A stretch of 64,000 nt of DNA, taken from the NCBI GenBank assembly GCA_903834135.1, contig CAILHZ010000005.1, forward strand, positions 81,792-145,791. Reading direction: 5' to 3'. A program made the position numbers and the translations under genes. The notes beneath the pieces were generated by a model that saw nothing but the letters and a program-made list of their open reading frames with translations, made no database searches and was not told the DNA's origin. Of the stretch, positions 44,740-53,422 are shown one piece after another. This DNA is from an uncultured Opitutia bacterium. Lineage in GTDB: Bacteria > Verrucomicrobiota > Verrucomicrobiia > Opitutales > Opitutaceae. Position 1 is the stretch's first letter. Each line of letters starts with the position of its first letter.

Positions 44740-44779
44740 AACTATCGGGTTTTCACTGTACTATATTAGATTCTTTAAT

Positions 44780-45670
44780 ATGAAAAACGAGAATATGATA
44801 GCTTACGCTAAAACTCCGCCAAGCGCCTGGATTCAGGTGACTGGGAATGACGCGCCTAATTTCCTTCAGGGGCAATTCAGCAATGACCTTGAAAAAGGAT
44901 TTAATAAATTCATAAATAATTGGTATTCATATGGTTTATGGCTAGATCATAAGGGTAAAATTTTAGCAGATAGCACCATCGTTAAAGGGATAAATTCAAC
45001 AGAATTTTGGATTCATAGCAGCTACTGTAAAGCGGCCGATATTTGCACACGACTGGAAGGGTTTATCATAGCCGATGATGTGGTTTTAGATAATCAGACA
45101 AATGCGTGGTCAGCCATTACACTTATAGGACAGAAATCTCGCAAACTATTGGAAAATAGTAATTTGGACGGAATATATGCATTTAACGGAAGGCGTGGCT
45201 CTGAGGAGTCCTTTGAATTGATCTATTTACGCTCTGCTGAGGCTCAAATTCAGGAGATTATTAAAAATTGTGATAGCATGTCTTTGGAGGATTTGGAGCG
45301 TTTACGAATTAAGGCAGGTGTTGTTCGTATCCCCCAAGATGCGGGATCTACTGATTTACCCCAAGAGGTGGCACTACAAAAAGATGCGGTTTCAGTGACT
45401 AAGGGCTGCTATGTAGGACAAGAGGTGATGGCTAGACTTGCGAATAGGGGCCGAATTCGGCGTAAACTTGTTCAAGTTAGGGGTACTGGCCAACTACCGA
45501 ATATCCCATGTGCAGTTTGGGACTCAGAAAATAAAGTTGGCGAACTGCGTTCAGCTGTAGTGTCTGATGGCGGTTTTATAGGTCTAGCTCTCATGTCGGT
45601 TTCATCTATTGAGGCAACTTCGGCTTTTTCATTAACTGCTAACGCAAATCGCGATTTACTTGTAAGTTAA
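44780..45670 (+). CDS. ygfZ: YgfZ/GcvT-family folate-binding protein (Fe-S cluster assembly)
   Basis: A 296-residue tetrahydrofolate-binding protein that helps repair or assemble certain Fe-S enzymes. The N-terminal GcvT-like domain has WIQVTGNDAPNFLQGQFSNDL and LWLDHKGKILADSTIVK. The family signature KGCYVGQEVMARLANRG (K-G-C-Y-x-G-Q-E) is near residue 213. The succinate dehydrogenase iron-sulfur protein in this window could be among its clients, which is a guess. It is followed by HU after 73 bases containing small inverted repeats (CGGTC/GACCG and GCGA/TCGC). Confidence 0.92.
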   Translation: MKNENMIAYAKTPPSAWIQVTGNDAPNFLQGQFSNDLEKGFNKFINNWYSYGLWLDHKGKILADSTIVKGINSTEFWIHSSYCKAADICTRLEGFIIADDVVLDNQTNAWSAITLIGQKSRKLLENSNLDGIYAFNGRRGSEESFELIYLRSAEAQIQEIIKNCDSMSLEDLERLRIKAGVVRIPQDAGSTDLPQEVALQKDAVSVTKGCYVGQEVMARLANRGRIRRKLVQVRGTGQLPNIPCAVWDSENKVGELRSAVVSDGGFIGLALMSVSSIEATSAFSLTANANRDLLVS

Positions 45671-45743
45671 ATTTTAAATTCACCGGTCTTTCGTTGACCG
45701 AAGTCATTTGCGAGCGTTCGCTTAGATAAAAATTACCCCGTAC

Positions 45744-46019
45744 ATGAATAAAGCTCAACTGATCGATTGTGTTCAAAAAAAGCTAGGTGATGACGTTTCA
45801 AAATTAGCAGCTGAAAGATCTGTAGATGCTGTACTTTCTGCAATTAAACTTGGAATGCGCACTGACAAAGAAGTTCAATTAGTTGGTTTTGGATCATTTG
45901 CAGTTAGCCACAGAGCTGCGCGGCGTGGTTATAATCCGTATACAAAAAAACCAATGAAGATTCGTGCAATGAAAACAATTCGTTTTAAAGCCGGACTTGA
46001 TTTGCGCGAAATTCTTTAA
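45744..46019 (+). CDS. HU-family nucleoid DNA-binding protein
   Basis: A 91-residue histone-like dimer. The N-terminal helices (MNKAQLIDCVQKKLGDDVSKLAAERSVDAVL) lead to VGFGSFAVSHRAARRGYNPYTKKPMKIRAMKTIRFKAGLDL, the beta-arm with the Asn-Pro intercalation site (usually NPxT; here NPYT). Alternative reading as IHF is less likely without a partner gene. galK begins 12 bases downstream, so a shared transcript is possible. Confidence 0.94.
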   Translation: MNKAQLIDCVQKKLGDDVSKLAAERSVDAVLSAIKLGMRTDKEVQLVGFGSFAVSHRAARRGYNPYTKKPMKIRAMKTIRFKAGLDLREIL

Positions 46020-46031
46020 GCTAGGTATGGC

Positions 46032-47171
46032 ATGAAAGATATTTTAATTGGACATTTCAAAGAACGCTTTGGTAGGAACCCATCTTTTCTTGCTCGTGCA
46101 CCTGGGCGAATTGAATTTATTGGAAATCATACCGACTACAATAAGGGCTCTGTTCTTGGAGCTTCGCTAGATTTATGTGTTTGGGTTGCAATCGCACCTC
46201 GTGTAGATAATCAGAGAAACTATTTTGCTTTAGGCCGCGGTGCATTGGTGAATACCTCGTGTGAAGTGTATGATCGTCTACAGGGAGATGCTTCCTGGGT
46301 AAATTATCCGCTTGGTGTCTTAGTCGCTATGCGCGAAGCAAAGCTTAAAATTCCGGAAGGTTTTGATTACTTAGTAATGTCAAATCTTCCTATGGGAGCG
46401 GGACTCAGTAGTAGTGCAGCGATAGAACTTTCTTCAGCGCTAGTTTTTCTTCAGGCGACAAATCAAAGCGTGTCTAAAGAAGTATTGGTAAATTTAGGAA
46501 AGGCAGCAGAAAATAACTTTGTTGGAGTGCCGTGTGGAATCTTAGACCAAGGTGTCTCCGGCTTCGGAAAGAAAGATCAACTTGTCTACATTGATTGTGC
46601 TGGTCCCCTGTTTGCTACGGTACCACTTCCATCTAAGACTCACTTTTGGATATTTAATACCCATACTAAACACGCCTTAGTAGATGGGTTATATGCAACC
46701 CGACATAAAGAGTGTATGGATGCAGCGAAGACACTGGGAGTTAATTATTTAGTTGAAGTAAGTATTGAGCAGTTAATGCAGAATAAAACTAAGCTCTCAT
46801 TAAATGTATTTAAACGCGCTAAGCACATCGTTGAGGAAATTGACCGTGTGAATCAAATGATAGCCGTACTTAAAGACGGTGATTTACGTAAGATTGGACA
46901 GTTGCTTTATCTTTCACATCAGAGTTCTGAACTGTATTTTGAAAACAGTACTCCTGAACTTGATTTCATAGTAGCAACCTTACGCACGCAATCTGAAGTT
47001 TATGGAGCACGTTTAACCGGAGGAGGCTTCGGCGGTGCCGTCATGGCACTTGCGGCGGATAATTATTCTCAAGATCTTGCGGAAGTAGTTTCTGAAACCT
47101 ATCGGAAGAAATTTGGTAATCCGTTAGAAATTATACATGCTATTACAGGTGACGGCGCATCACTAATCTAG
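46032..47171 (+). CDS. galK: Galactokinase
   Basis: GHMP kinase phosphorylating galactose at C1. 379 residues. The galactokinase signature APGRIEFIGNHTDYNKG is at residues 21-37 (Arg, Glu and Asp positions contact sugar). The ATP loop is LPMGAGLSSSAAIELSSAL, catalytic Asp in CGILDQGVSGFG, and the third motif RLTGGGFGGAVMAL. Epimerase and NahK-like kinase at 22-24 kb would complete galactose or galactosamine use, but a uridylyltransferase is not in view. It follows HU closely. Confidence 0.94.
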   Translation: MKDILIGHFKERFGRNPSFLARAPGRIEFIGNHTDYNKGSVLGASLDLCVWVAIAPRVDNQRNYFALGRGALVNTSCEVYDRLQGDASWVNYPLGVLVAMREAKLKIPEGFDYLVMSNLPMGAGLSSSAAIELSSALVFLQATNQSVSKEVLVNLGKAAENNFVGVPCGILDQGVSGFGKKDQLVYIDCAGPLFATVPLPSKTHFWIFNTHTKHALVDGLYATRHKECMDAAKTLGVNYLVEVSIEQLMQNKTKLSLNVFKRAKHIVEEIDRVNQMIAVLKDGDLRKIGQLLYLSHQSSELYFENSTPELDFIVATLRTQSEVYGARLTGGGFGGAVMALAADNYSQDLAEVVSETYRKKFGNPLEIIHAITGDGASLI

Positions 47172-47184
47172 CTTACGCCTGTCA

Positions 47185-48063
47185 TTAGAAGAGTTCTGCC
47201 CAAGTAGTAAACCAGTGATCGATTTGGATCTGCAACGATGCGAAGTAAAGAAGTCCTGCTAGTGCTAGCATAGGACCAAAAGGTATTGGATTAGAGAGTG
47301 TATTGCCTGCAGTAGTATTATTGCTAGGTCTGATTTTGCGTATCAGTATTACAAGACTAATTGCGATTGCTCCAAGAAAGGCTCCGCCGAAAATTGAGAA
47401 CAGAGTTCCTTTCCAGCCGCAAAAAGCGCCAATCGCTCCAATAAATTTTACATCACCTAATCCCATTGCGTCTTTTTTAAGCGCTGCAGCAGATAGCATT
47501 GCTATCCAAAAGAGTAACCCTGAGCCAATAAATATTCCGAGTAGTGAAGCTTCGATTGATCTTAAGCTATCGAGGACAAAAAGGCCTTCATGTTGTCCAT
47601 GTAAGGTGGGAACTAGGCCAGATAAAATAACACCTAGTGCGCCAAGGCCTAAGGTGAGAAAATCAGGGATCACCATATGCTCAAGATCAATGAATGCAGC
47701 AGCGATTAAAGCACTTGCAAAAACCCAGCCACAAAAAGCGTGATCTGGAGTCATGTGGTTCCAAATGAAAAAGAAAATAAAGGCTGTTAAGATTTCAATA
47801 CACGGATGGCGTAAACCGATTGGTGTTCCGCAGCAGCGACCACGGCCCTTTAGAATTATCCAAGAAATAATTGGAATATTGTCATACCAAGCAATTGATT
47901 TACCGCAGTCACAGTGAGAGCCAGGCGTCACTATGGATAAGCCTTGAGGCACTCTACTAATAATGACGTTTAGAAAACTACCTACACACGCACCTACTAC
48001 TGAAGCAATTAAACTAAAAAATATCGGAAACTGTGCAGTCAGCGCTGTGAGTTCTAAAATCAT
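47185..48063 (-). CDS. pilD: Prepilin leader peptidase / N-methyltransferase
   Basis: Membrane aspartic protease cleaving and methylating type IV pilin and type II secretion pseudopilins. I use the ATG at 48063, which overlaps the aroE stop as ATGA. About 292 residues. N-terminal GACVGSFLNVIISRVP is the family opening; catalytic aspartates are in AAFIDLEHMVIPD and KDAMGLGDVKFIGAIGAF. The zinc motif is odd: instead of two C-x-x-C pairs it reads HCDCGKS and RCCGTPI, so the spacing is shortened. Pilus genes are not in this window. Confidence 0.92.
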   Translation of the reverse strand: MILELTALTAQFPIFFSLIASVVGACVGSFLNVIISRVPQGLSIVTPGSHCDCGKSIAWYDNIPIISWIILKGRGRCCGTPIGLRHPCIEILTAFIFFFIWNHMTPDHAFCGWVFASALIAAAFIDLEHMVIPDFLTLGLGALGVILSGLVPTLHGQHEGLFVLDSLRSIEASLLGIFIGSGLLFWIAMLSAAALKKDAMGLGDVKFIGAIGAFCGWKGTLFSIFGGAFLGAIAISLVILIRKIRPSNNTTAGNTLSNPIPFGPMLALAGLLYFASLQIQIDHWFTTWAELF

Positions 48064-49019
48064 GCGTTCAAGGAGAGTGCTTCCCGTGCTGCTTTTAGCA
48101 TGACTGCGGCTGTCCGTGATGCAGGGCAACTCGTCCAGATCTCAAAAGCCTTTGCTCCTTGATGTACAAGCATCGTCAATCCATTAGCACTTATAATACC
48201 GAGTTCCTCGGCCTGCTGCATTAGCTTAGTTTTTGGTGGATTATAAATCATATCGAATACACCTGCTGGTTCACGCAGACGTGCCAAATTAATAGGAGCT
48301 AAATCTGTAGTTTTAAGACCGGCACTCGTTGCATTGATAACGAGTACTCCTCGGTTAATACCTGAAGCATCGGGTTCAAGTAGCGAGGCTGGTGTGACAG
48401 ACTGTAGTACACTATCTCCAGCAATAGGCTTTAGATGTAAACTAAGTGCTTCTAGATTTTCTGCTGACCGATTCACTAAAGTCAGTGAACGGCATTTGCG
48501 CTGAAGGCATTCTACAGCTGCACCGCGAGCAGCACCACCTGCACCAATTAAAAGTATATTTGAATCAGTGAGTTCTATATCTAGGGAGTCTTTGACTGCA
48601 GTAGCTAGACCATAGCCATCTGTATTAAAGCCTTCCCAACCTTCAGGCGCCCAGCGAAGTGTATTCACAGCCCCAATAGCTAAAGCACTGGGATCAATTT
48701 TTTCAATCAGACTAAAAGCGATTACTTTGTGAGGTACTGTAAGATTAATTCCTTTGAAGCCTTTTGCGTGAAGTAGGGGAAGCGCCTGTTTAAGATCTTC
48801 TGGTTTAATTTCAAAACGTACATAGCTAAGCCCTGTTAGTTCAGGATTGTGGCGCACTTCAGTTGCTATTGCCGCGTTGTGCATTGCTGGACTCACCGAG
48901 TGCGCGATAGGTGAACCAAGTACAGCTAGGGTACTTGTACTGCGCGACCAACTTTTTAAGTCAGCTAAGGTATAGACAGGTTCTGATGCCATAGACGCCA
49001 CGTCAGGAGTTGCGGGCAT
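48060..49019 (-). CDS. aroE: Shikimate dehydrogenase
   Basis: NADPH-dependent reduction of 3-dehydroshikimate. From ATG 49019 the protein is about 319 residues; MASEP at 48992 is an alternative start, and the longer frame uses a TTG. Substrate site VLGSPIAHSVSPAMHNAA and KGINLTVPHKV (catalytic Lys), NTDGYGL, and the NADP fold LLIGAGGAARGAAVECL. It has a ~25-residue N-terminal extension beyond E. coli AroE. It lies between a SirB1-like gene and pilD, all overlapping on one strand, so a three-gene operon is likely. With DAHP synthase it contributes to aromatic amino acid synthesis. Confidence 0.93.
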   Translation of the reverse strand: MPATPDVASMASEPVYTLADLKSWSRSTSTLAVLGSPIAHSVSPAMHNAAIATEVRHNPELTGLSYVRFEIKPEDLKQALPLLHAKGFKGINLTVPHKVIAFSLIEKIDPSALAIGAVNTLRWAPEGWEGFNTDGYGLATAVKDSLDIELTDSNILLIGAGGAARGAAVECLQRKCRSLTLVNRSAENLEALSLHLKPIAGDSVLQSVTPASLLEPDASGINRGVLVINATSAGLKTTDLAPINLARLREPAGVFDMIYNPPKTKLMQQAEELGIISANGLTMLVHQGAKAFEIWTSCPASRTAAVMLKAAREALSLNA

Positions 49020-49923
49020 AGGCAGCTTCAAACTCTTCGATGAAACTTGCAAACAGCTTCGCCTTGTTTTCTTCCCCTGCTTGGATGTAATGATTGTGAA
49101 GATTACGGCAGTTGCGGCTGAGCACTTCCCTAATCGAGGTAGGTGCTAGATCTGAGAGCTGAGGGACAATCTTACGAGAGCGTAAAAGATCAAATACCTC
49201 TTCACTGTCTCTAAATAGACCTTGTTCAAAGGGATCCACAAAGAATGGCTCTTTTTCGGTATAGCAGCCTACGATAAAATGTCCCGGCAGAGCCACGGGT
49301 TCTAAGGTTAATTCCAGACGTTCTGCGACAAGTAAATAGATAAGACTTAGCGTAAGGGGTAGTCCTTTTCGGCGACGAATTACGTGATCAATCAAACTGT
49401 TTCTTGGATCGTTATAGTGTTCAACGTTTCCTCTAAATCCCCAGTCGTGAAAAAGTACACGGTTAATGATACGGCACTGATCCCTTACTGAAGATGGCTC
49501 GGCAATTAATTCTCTGCAGCGAGCAGCCATAGCATCAAGCGCTTGGCAGCATTCTCCAGCATCAAGCTTGGGAGAGACTGTGCGAGACAGTAGCATCGCA
49601 CCTGTTTCTAATTCATAATTAAGCGACTGAATAAACGTTCTAAAGTCACCTTCTGGGTCACTAAATTTAAGCTCACGTAAATACCAGGCTACATTTTGTG
49701 CGATCTTAGGATCCTTACTTGATAAGACTGTCTTAAGAAAAATTACGGCCTGGCTTTTATGTTTTGAAAAATAGTTTAACAGTGAGGTACGCACCATCTG
49801 ACTCGAATCATCGAGTAGTGAGCGTAGCGCCTCTTGGCGTTTGGGATCTAGCGGTTCCTGAGTGGATTCCACATCTATGAAGAAAAAAACTTTTCTTCGT
49901 ACTGGCAACACTGAACAACACAA
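49003..49923 (-). CDS. SirB1/YchA-type transglutaminase-like protein
   Basis: Up to 306 residues; the longest frame begins with a TTG, and a GTG at 49872 (ESTQEPLDPK) is a likely start. The N-terminal half is helical, with HEAT-like content (RQEALRSLLDDSSQMVRTSLLNYF). The C-terminal half has the transglutaminase-like core of the SirB1 family: DPRNSLIDHVIRRRKGLPLTLSLIYLLVAERL, then LPGHFIVGCY and FVDPFEQG. The catalytic Cys of true transglutaminases is not evident, as is usual for this family. Function unknown. It overlaps aroE by 17 bases. Confidence 0.78.
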   Translation of the reverse strand: MCCSVLPVRRKVFFFIDVESTQEPLDPKRQEALRSLLDDSSQMVRTSLLNYFSKHKSQAVIFLKTVLSSKDPKIAQNVAWYLRELKFSDPEGDFRTFIQSLNYELETGAMLLSRTVSPKLDAGECCQALDAMAARCRELIAEPSSVRDQCRIINRVLFHDWGFRGNVEHYNDPRNSLIDHVIRRRKGLPLTLSLIYLLVAERLELTLEPVALPGHFIVGCYTEKEPFFVDPFEQGLFRDSEEVFDLLRSRKIVPQLSDLAPTSIREVLSRNCRNLHNHYIQAGEENKAKLFASFIEEFEAAYARNS

Positions 49924-49936
49924 GCCTCAATAAGGT

Positions 49937-50944
49937 ATGGCTTGGAGAGTAGAGGCACATAAGGGATTAAGACTCCCTCAAATCCAGTGGGCACTTGATG
50001 CTGCTATTCCTGTTGCGCGCTCATTTGTCTCGCATGCGCACAGTGATCACGTTGCAGCCCATAAAGAAATTATATGCTCTAAGCCGACAACGCGGCTCTT
50101 ACGTGAACGTATACGCGGTAAGCGCATCATGCACAGTTTAAACTATGGCGAACCTGAGCAGCTTACTGAAGATGCAACGATCACCCTTTATCCTGCAGGG
50201 CATATTTTAGGATCTGCGCAAAGTTTAATTAGCCATCCTGAATACGGAACACTGCTTTACACAGGAGACTTTAAACTCAATGCGGGTACAGCAGCAGAAC
50301 CCTGCGTATTTCCTCAAGCTGATGTGTTAATCATGGAAACGACTTTTGGTCTGCCACGCTATATATGGCCAGAAAGAGACGAAGTGTTCTCTAAACTCAT
50401 TACCTTTTGCAAAGAAACGTTAGCCTCGGGGGCAAATCCAGTCATCTTAGCTTACAATTTAGGTAAAGCTCAGGAAGTCTTGATGGGTTTAGCTCAGTGC
50501 GGTATTCCGATCATGATTCATGAGCAAGGATATAGATTTTGTAGAATCTACGAAGAACTAGGAATTAAGCTACCGCAGTATCATGTGTTTAATCCAGCAA
50601 CCGTTGCAGGGCATATCATTATATGTCCACCGCATGTAAGACGCTCATCTTTTTTAAAACACATTCCCGCGCATAGAATTGCTGTTGCAACAGGATGGGC
50701 TCTGGATTCTCAAGCAATTTACCGCTACGGCTGCCATGCGGCCTTTGCCTTATCTGATCATGCTGATTACGCCGAACTCTTAGCGTGTGTTAAACAGGTA
50801 AATCCTAAACGCGTTCTGACTGTTCATGGATTTGCACGTCAATTTGCAGAAACACTTCGCGGTCTAGGAATCGAAGCTTGGGAAGCTGGAAAAGATAACC
50901 AATTAGATTTACCGTTAGACCTCTCGCTCACCAAAAAGAGCTGA
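49937..50944 (+). CDS. MBL-fold exonuclease-like protein (ligase-associated/CPSF type)
   Basis: A 335-residue metallo-beta-lactamase-fold protein. The metal motif SHAHSDHVAAH (His33, His35, Asp37, His38), PAGHILGSAQSL, LLYTGDFKL and SDHADYAELLACV near the C-terminus are those of the ligase-associated DNA exonuclease and mRNA 3'-processing-like branch. The usual partners (ATP-dependent DNA ligase, Lhr helicase) are not adjacent here, so a DNA-repair role is only suggested by family. It diverges from the SirB1-like gene and its end overlaps yggS by 30 bases. Confidence 0.82.
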   Translation: MAWRVEAHKGLRLPQIQWALDAAIPVARSFVSHAHSDHVAAHKEIICSKPTTRLLRERIRGKRIMHSLNYGEPEQLTEDATITLYPAGHILGSAQSLISHPEYGTLLYTGDFKLNAGTAAEPCVFPQADVLIMETTFGLPRYIWPERDEVFSKLITFCKETLASGANPVILAYNLGKAQEVLMGLAQCGIPIMIHEQGYRFCRIYEELGIKLPQYHVFNPATVAGHIIICPPHVRRSSFLKHIPAHRIAVATGWALDSQAIYRYGCHAAFALSDHADYAELLACVKQVNPKRVLTVHGFARQFAETLRGLGIEAWEAGKDNQLDLPLDLSLTKKS

Positions 50945-51610
50945 ACCAACACGAATAAGGGTGCTGCCACAAGCAATAGCAGATTCATAGTCTCCACTCA
51001 TACCCATGGATAGCGTTAAAAGAGGAATCTTGAATGATCCACTAAGTTGATCTCTCACTGTGCGTAAAGTTTCAAAAGTGTGCTTAGCGACATCTGGATC
51101 AGTTGAAAGAGGTGCAATTGTCATTAGGCCATCTACTTTGAGATGAGGCTTAGAAAGTGCGCATTCTAAAAGTTTAGGAGCATCTTCAATTTCAGCGCCA
51201 AACTTAGCGGGATCTCGACCTGCGTTAATTTGTAAGAGTATTGGGAAACTCTTACCTAACTCATTGGCTGCTTTATCGATTAGTGTAACTAGCTTTTCGC
51301 TATCTACACTTTGAATGCGGTCGAAATGACGTACAGCAAGGGCTGCTTTATTGGATTGCAGATGCCCAATGAGTTCCCAGAAGAGGGGATCTGAACTCAG
51401 AGTGCGTTTATCTATTGTTTCCTGGACCCTGTTTTCTCCTACAGATTTGAGACCAAAGCGGTAAGCAAAATGGGCTGCATCAACAGGATGACTCTTTGTT
51501 ACAGCCATGAGCGTAACGTCGTCGGGCTTTCGCCCTGCTTTATGGCAGGCTTGGTCTATCCCTAGCCTTAATTGAGCAGCCCTGACTGCAAAATCTTCGT
51601 AGGTTATCAT
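50915..51610 (-). CDS. yggS: YggS family PLP homeostasis protein
   Basis: A 231-residue PLP-binding alanine-racemase-fold protein that controls vitamin B6 and amino-acid pools. PLP lysine in LMAVTKSHPVDA, ENRVQE, WELIGHLQSNKA, LLQINAGRDPAKFG (usual VNxGxExxK), LMTIAP, and LSMGMSGDYESAIACGSTLIRVGSALFG. All typical. Single gene; its 3' end overlaps the MBL-fold gene. Confidence 0.94.
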   Translation of the reverse strand: MITYEDFAVRAAQLRLGIDQACHKAGRKPDDVTLMAVTKSHPVDAAHFAYRFGLKSVGENRVQETIDKRTLSSDPLFWELIGHLQSNKAALAVRHFDRIQSVDSEKLVTLIDKAANELGKSFPILLQINAGRDPAKFGAEIEDAPKLLECALSKPHLKVDGLMTIAPLSTDPDVAKHTFETLRTVRDQLSGSFKIPLLTLSMGMSGDYESAIACGSTLIRVGSALFGEREV

Positions 51611-51692
51611 AGAGGAGGTCTTAAGATTCTCTAATTAAACGTTTACGGGCAATGTCTATTCGATAGTGTAAAACCTAGTAAAGGTTCTAATC

Positions 51693-52592
51693 ATGCAAAT
51701 CGAAAACCTGAAAATATTCGCAGACTTGGTAGAAACAAAGAGTTTTTCCAAGGCTGCTAAGCTCAATAATCTTACGCAATCAGCTGTAAGCCAGCAAGCG
51801 CGTGCTATGGAGCGTCATTTTAAGGTACTTTTGATCGACCGAAGCCAAAAACAGTTTCAGCTCACTAGGGAAGGTCAACGTGTGTATGAGTCATCCCGTG
51901 AGATGCTTCATTCTTATGATATCCTCTCCTCAGAGCTTCAGGAGATGAAAAAAGTCATTAGCGGTACAATTCGCATTTCGACTATCTACTCAATTGGTCT
52001 GCATGAGCTTCCTCCTTATATTAAACGGTTTTTGCATGATTTTCCTTCGGTTAACGTACGTGTAGAATATCGTAGATCGAATTTAGTCTATGAAGATATT
52101 CTTCATAATTCAGTCGATTTCGGATTGGTCGCATTCCCAGTTAAAATGCGCCAGATCGAATCGCTTCCTTTTCATAATGACCATTTAGTGCTAATCACTA
52201 ATCCGCATCATCCGCTTGCTAAGAAATCTGAAGTAAATGTATCAGATTTAGCCGGGCAGAAATTTATCGGATTTGATCCTGATATTCCGACTCGTAAAGC
52301 GATCGACCAAATATTCAGGGATAATGATTTAGAGTGCGATCCTGTAATGGAATTTGATAATGTAGAAACGGTTAAACGTGCAGTCGAGGTAGACCACGGT
52401 ATCGCAATTGTTCCTCAAGCAACTGTTTTACAGGAAGCTAAGCAAGGTACATTGACTGTACTTCATTTTAAAGGACGTGAATTTACACGCCCTCTGGCTA
52501 TTTTACATCGCAAGGGACGTGTTTTAACACCTGCTATGCGTAAATTTGTAGAAATTTTAGGATTAGATCTCTCAGGTACAAAATTAAGCTGA
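51693..52592 (+). CDS. LysR-family transcriptional regulator
   Basis: A 299-residue regulator. The N-terminal winged helix MQIENLKIFADLVETKSFSKAAKLNNLTQSAVSQQARAMERHF is canonical for LysR; the effector domain begins GTIRISTIYSIGLHELP and contains HPLAKKSEVNVSDLAGQKFI and VEVDHGIAIVPQATV. It is similar in layout to CysB/CysL-type regulators, but the effector cannot be named. The Shine-Dalgarno AAAGG is eight bases upstream. A TlpA-like gene follows 34 bases later and could be a target or partner. Confidence 0.93.
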   Translation: MQIENLKIFADLVETKSFSKAAKLNNLTQSAVSQQARAMERHFKVLLIDRSQKQFQLTREGQRVYESSREMLHSYDILSSELQEMKKVISGTIRISTIYSIGLHELPPYIKRFLHDFPSVNVRVEYRRSNLVYEDILHNSVDFGLVAFPVKMRQIESLPFHNDHLVLITNPHHPLAKKSEVNVSDLAGQKFIGFDPDIPTRKAIDQIFRDNDLECDPVMEFDNVETVKRAVEVDHGIAIVPQATVLQEAKQGTLTVLHFKGREFTRPLAILHRKGRVLTPAMRKFVEILGLDLSGTKLS

Positions 52593-52626
52593 ACACTAGC
52601 ACTGTAGCTGGTGTCATAACTGCATC

Positions 52627-53172
52627 ATGATCTCGATTATTAAAAATATAGTTCGTACTAGTTTTGTTTTAGCTGCGTTTTTCGCGCTTATCAATTTAAG
52701 CCATGCACAGGCTCCTACACCAGTCGCAGTTTCTTCATTACCTAAAGTAGCGCCAAGTTGGAGCCTCAAGGATTTAGAAGGAAATCTAGTATCTTCAGAT
52801 CAGTTTAAAGGTAAGGTGGTCGTGATTGATTTTTGGGCGACGTGGTGTGGCCCATGCCGCCAAGAAATTCCAGGCTACGTTGAGCTCCAAAAAAAATATG
52901 CTGCGGATGGGCTTGTGATTATTGGAGTATCTCTAGATCAAGCTGGTGCTAGTGTAGTTAAAGACTTTGTTAATAAATATCTCGTATCCTATAAAATTGT
53001 AATGGGTGACGACAAAACAGCAGAGGCCTTTGGCGGTATTGATGCTATTCCATCTACATTTATTATTGATCGTGACGGCCTGATTCGGGATCAAAAGGTT
53101 GGCTCCGTTAGAACAGCTGATTTTGAGAAACGCATTTTAAAGGTTCTAATGCCAGGTAAAGCTCAAGGCTAA
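52627..53172 (+). CDS. TlpA-like exported thioredoxin
   Basis: A 181-residue periplasmic thiol oxidoreductase with signal or anchor (SFVLAAFFALINLSHAQA). The AhpC/TSA-like thioredoxin fold carries IDFWATWCGPCRQEIPG, with the CxxC at Cys74 and Cys77; SLDQAGASVVKDFV and IPSTFIIDRDGLI complete it. Such proteins reduce disulfides in cytochrome maturation or rescue. It ends at a strong terminator. A hairpin (52594-52615) separates it from the LysR gene. Confidence 0.92.
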   Translation: MISIIKNIVRTSFVLAAFFALINLSHAQAPTPVAVSSLPKVAPSWSLKDLEGNLVSSDQFKGKVVVIDFWATWCGPCRQEIPGYVELQKKYAADGLVIIGVSLDQAGASVVKDFVNKYLVSYKIVMGDDKTAEAFGGIDAIPSTFIIDRDGLIRDQKVGSVRTADFEKRILKVLMPGKAQG

Positions 53173-53191
53173 GCGGTTATTTAAAACAGAA

Positions 53192-53223
53192 GGGACCGGC
53201 GATAACCCCTTAACGCCGGCCCC
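53192..53223 (+). terminator. Rho-independent terminator after the TlpA-like gene
   Basis: Ten-base arms GGGACCGGCG and CGCCGGCCCC (one mismatch) with a 12-base loop, then AGTTTTTT. Confidence 0.88.
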
Positions 53224-53238
53224 AGTTTTTTCTGTATT

Positions 53239-53360
53239 CGGCTTTTTAAAGCCGTTTCACGCTACCCAAGATCCTTGTTACAGGACGAACTAACTTAAGC
53301 ATGAGTCATGCCAGCTATTTGTTGCGTTCTAGGATGATTAAAGTGGCTTTAAAGCTACAC
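53239..53360. repeat. Two CTTTAAAG-centred palindromes before the RluA-like gene
   Basis: CGGCTTTTTAAAGCCG at 53239-53254 (7-base arms) and GTGGCTTTAAAGCTACAC at about 53343-53360 share a GCTTTAAAGC core. They could be paired binding sites for one dimeric regulator; the first might also act as a second terminator. Confidence 0.25.
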
Positions 53361-53422
53361 GCTTTAGGTAAAGGTTGCCTCCGTTAAGAGACCTTGTGAC
53401 TTTTGATACTCTTAAGGTACGC

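Noticed and set aside
47303..47743. 146-codon open frame on the plus strand
   Set aside because: Antisense to the prepilin peptidase gene with its intact catalytic motifs.
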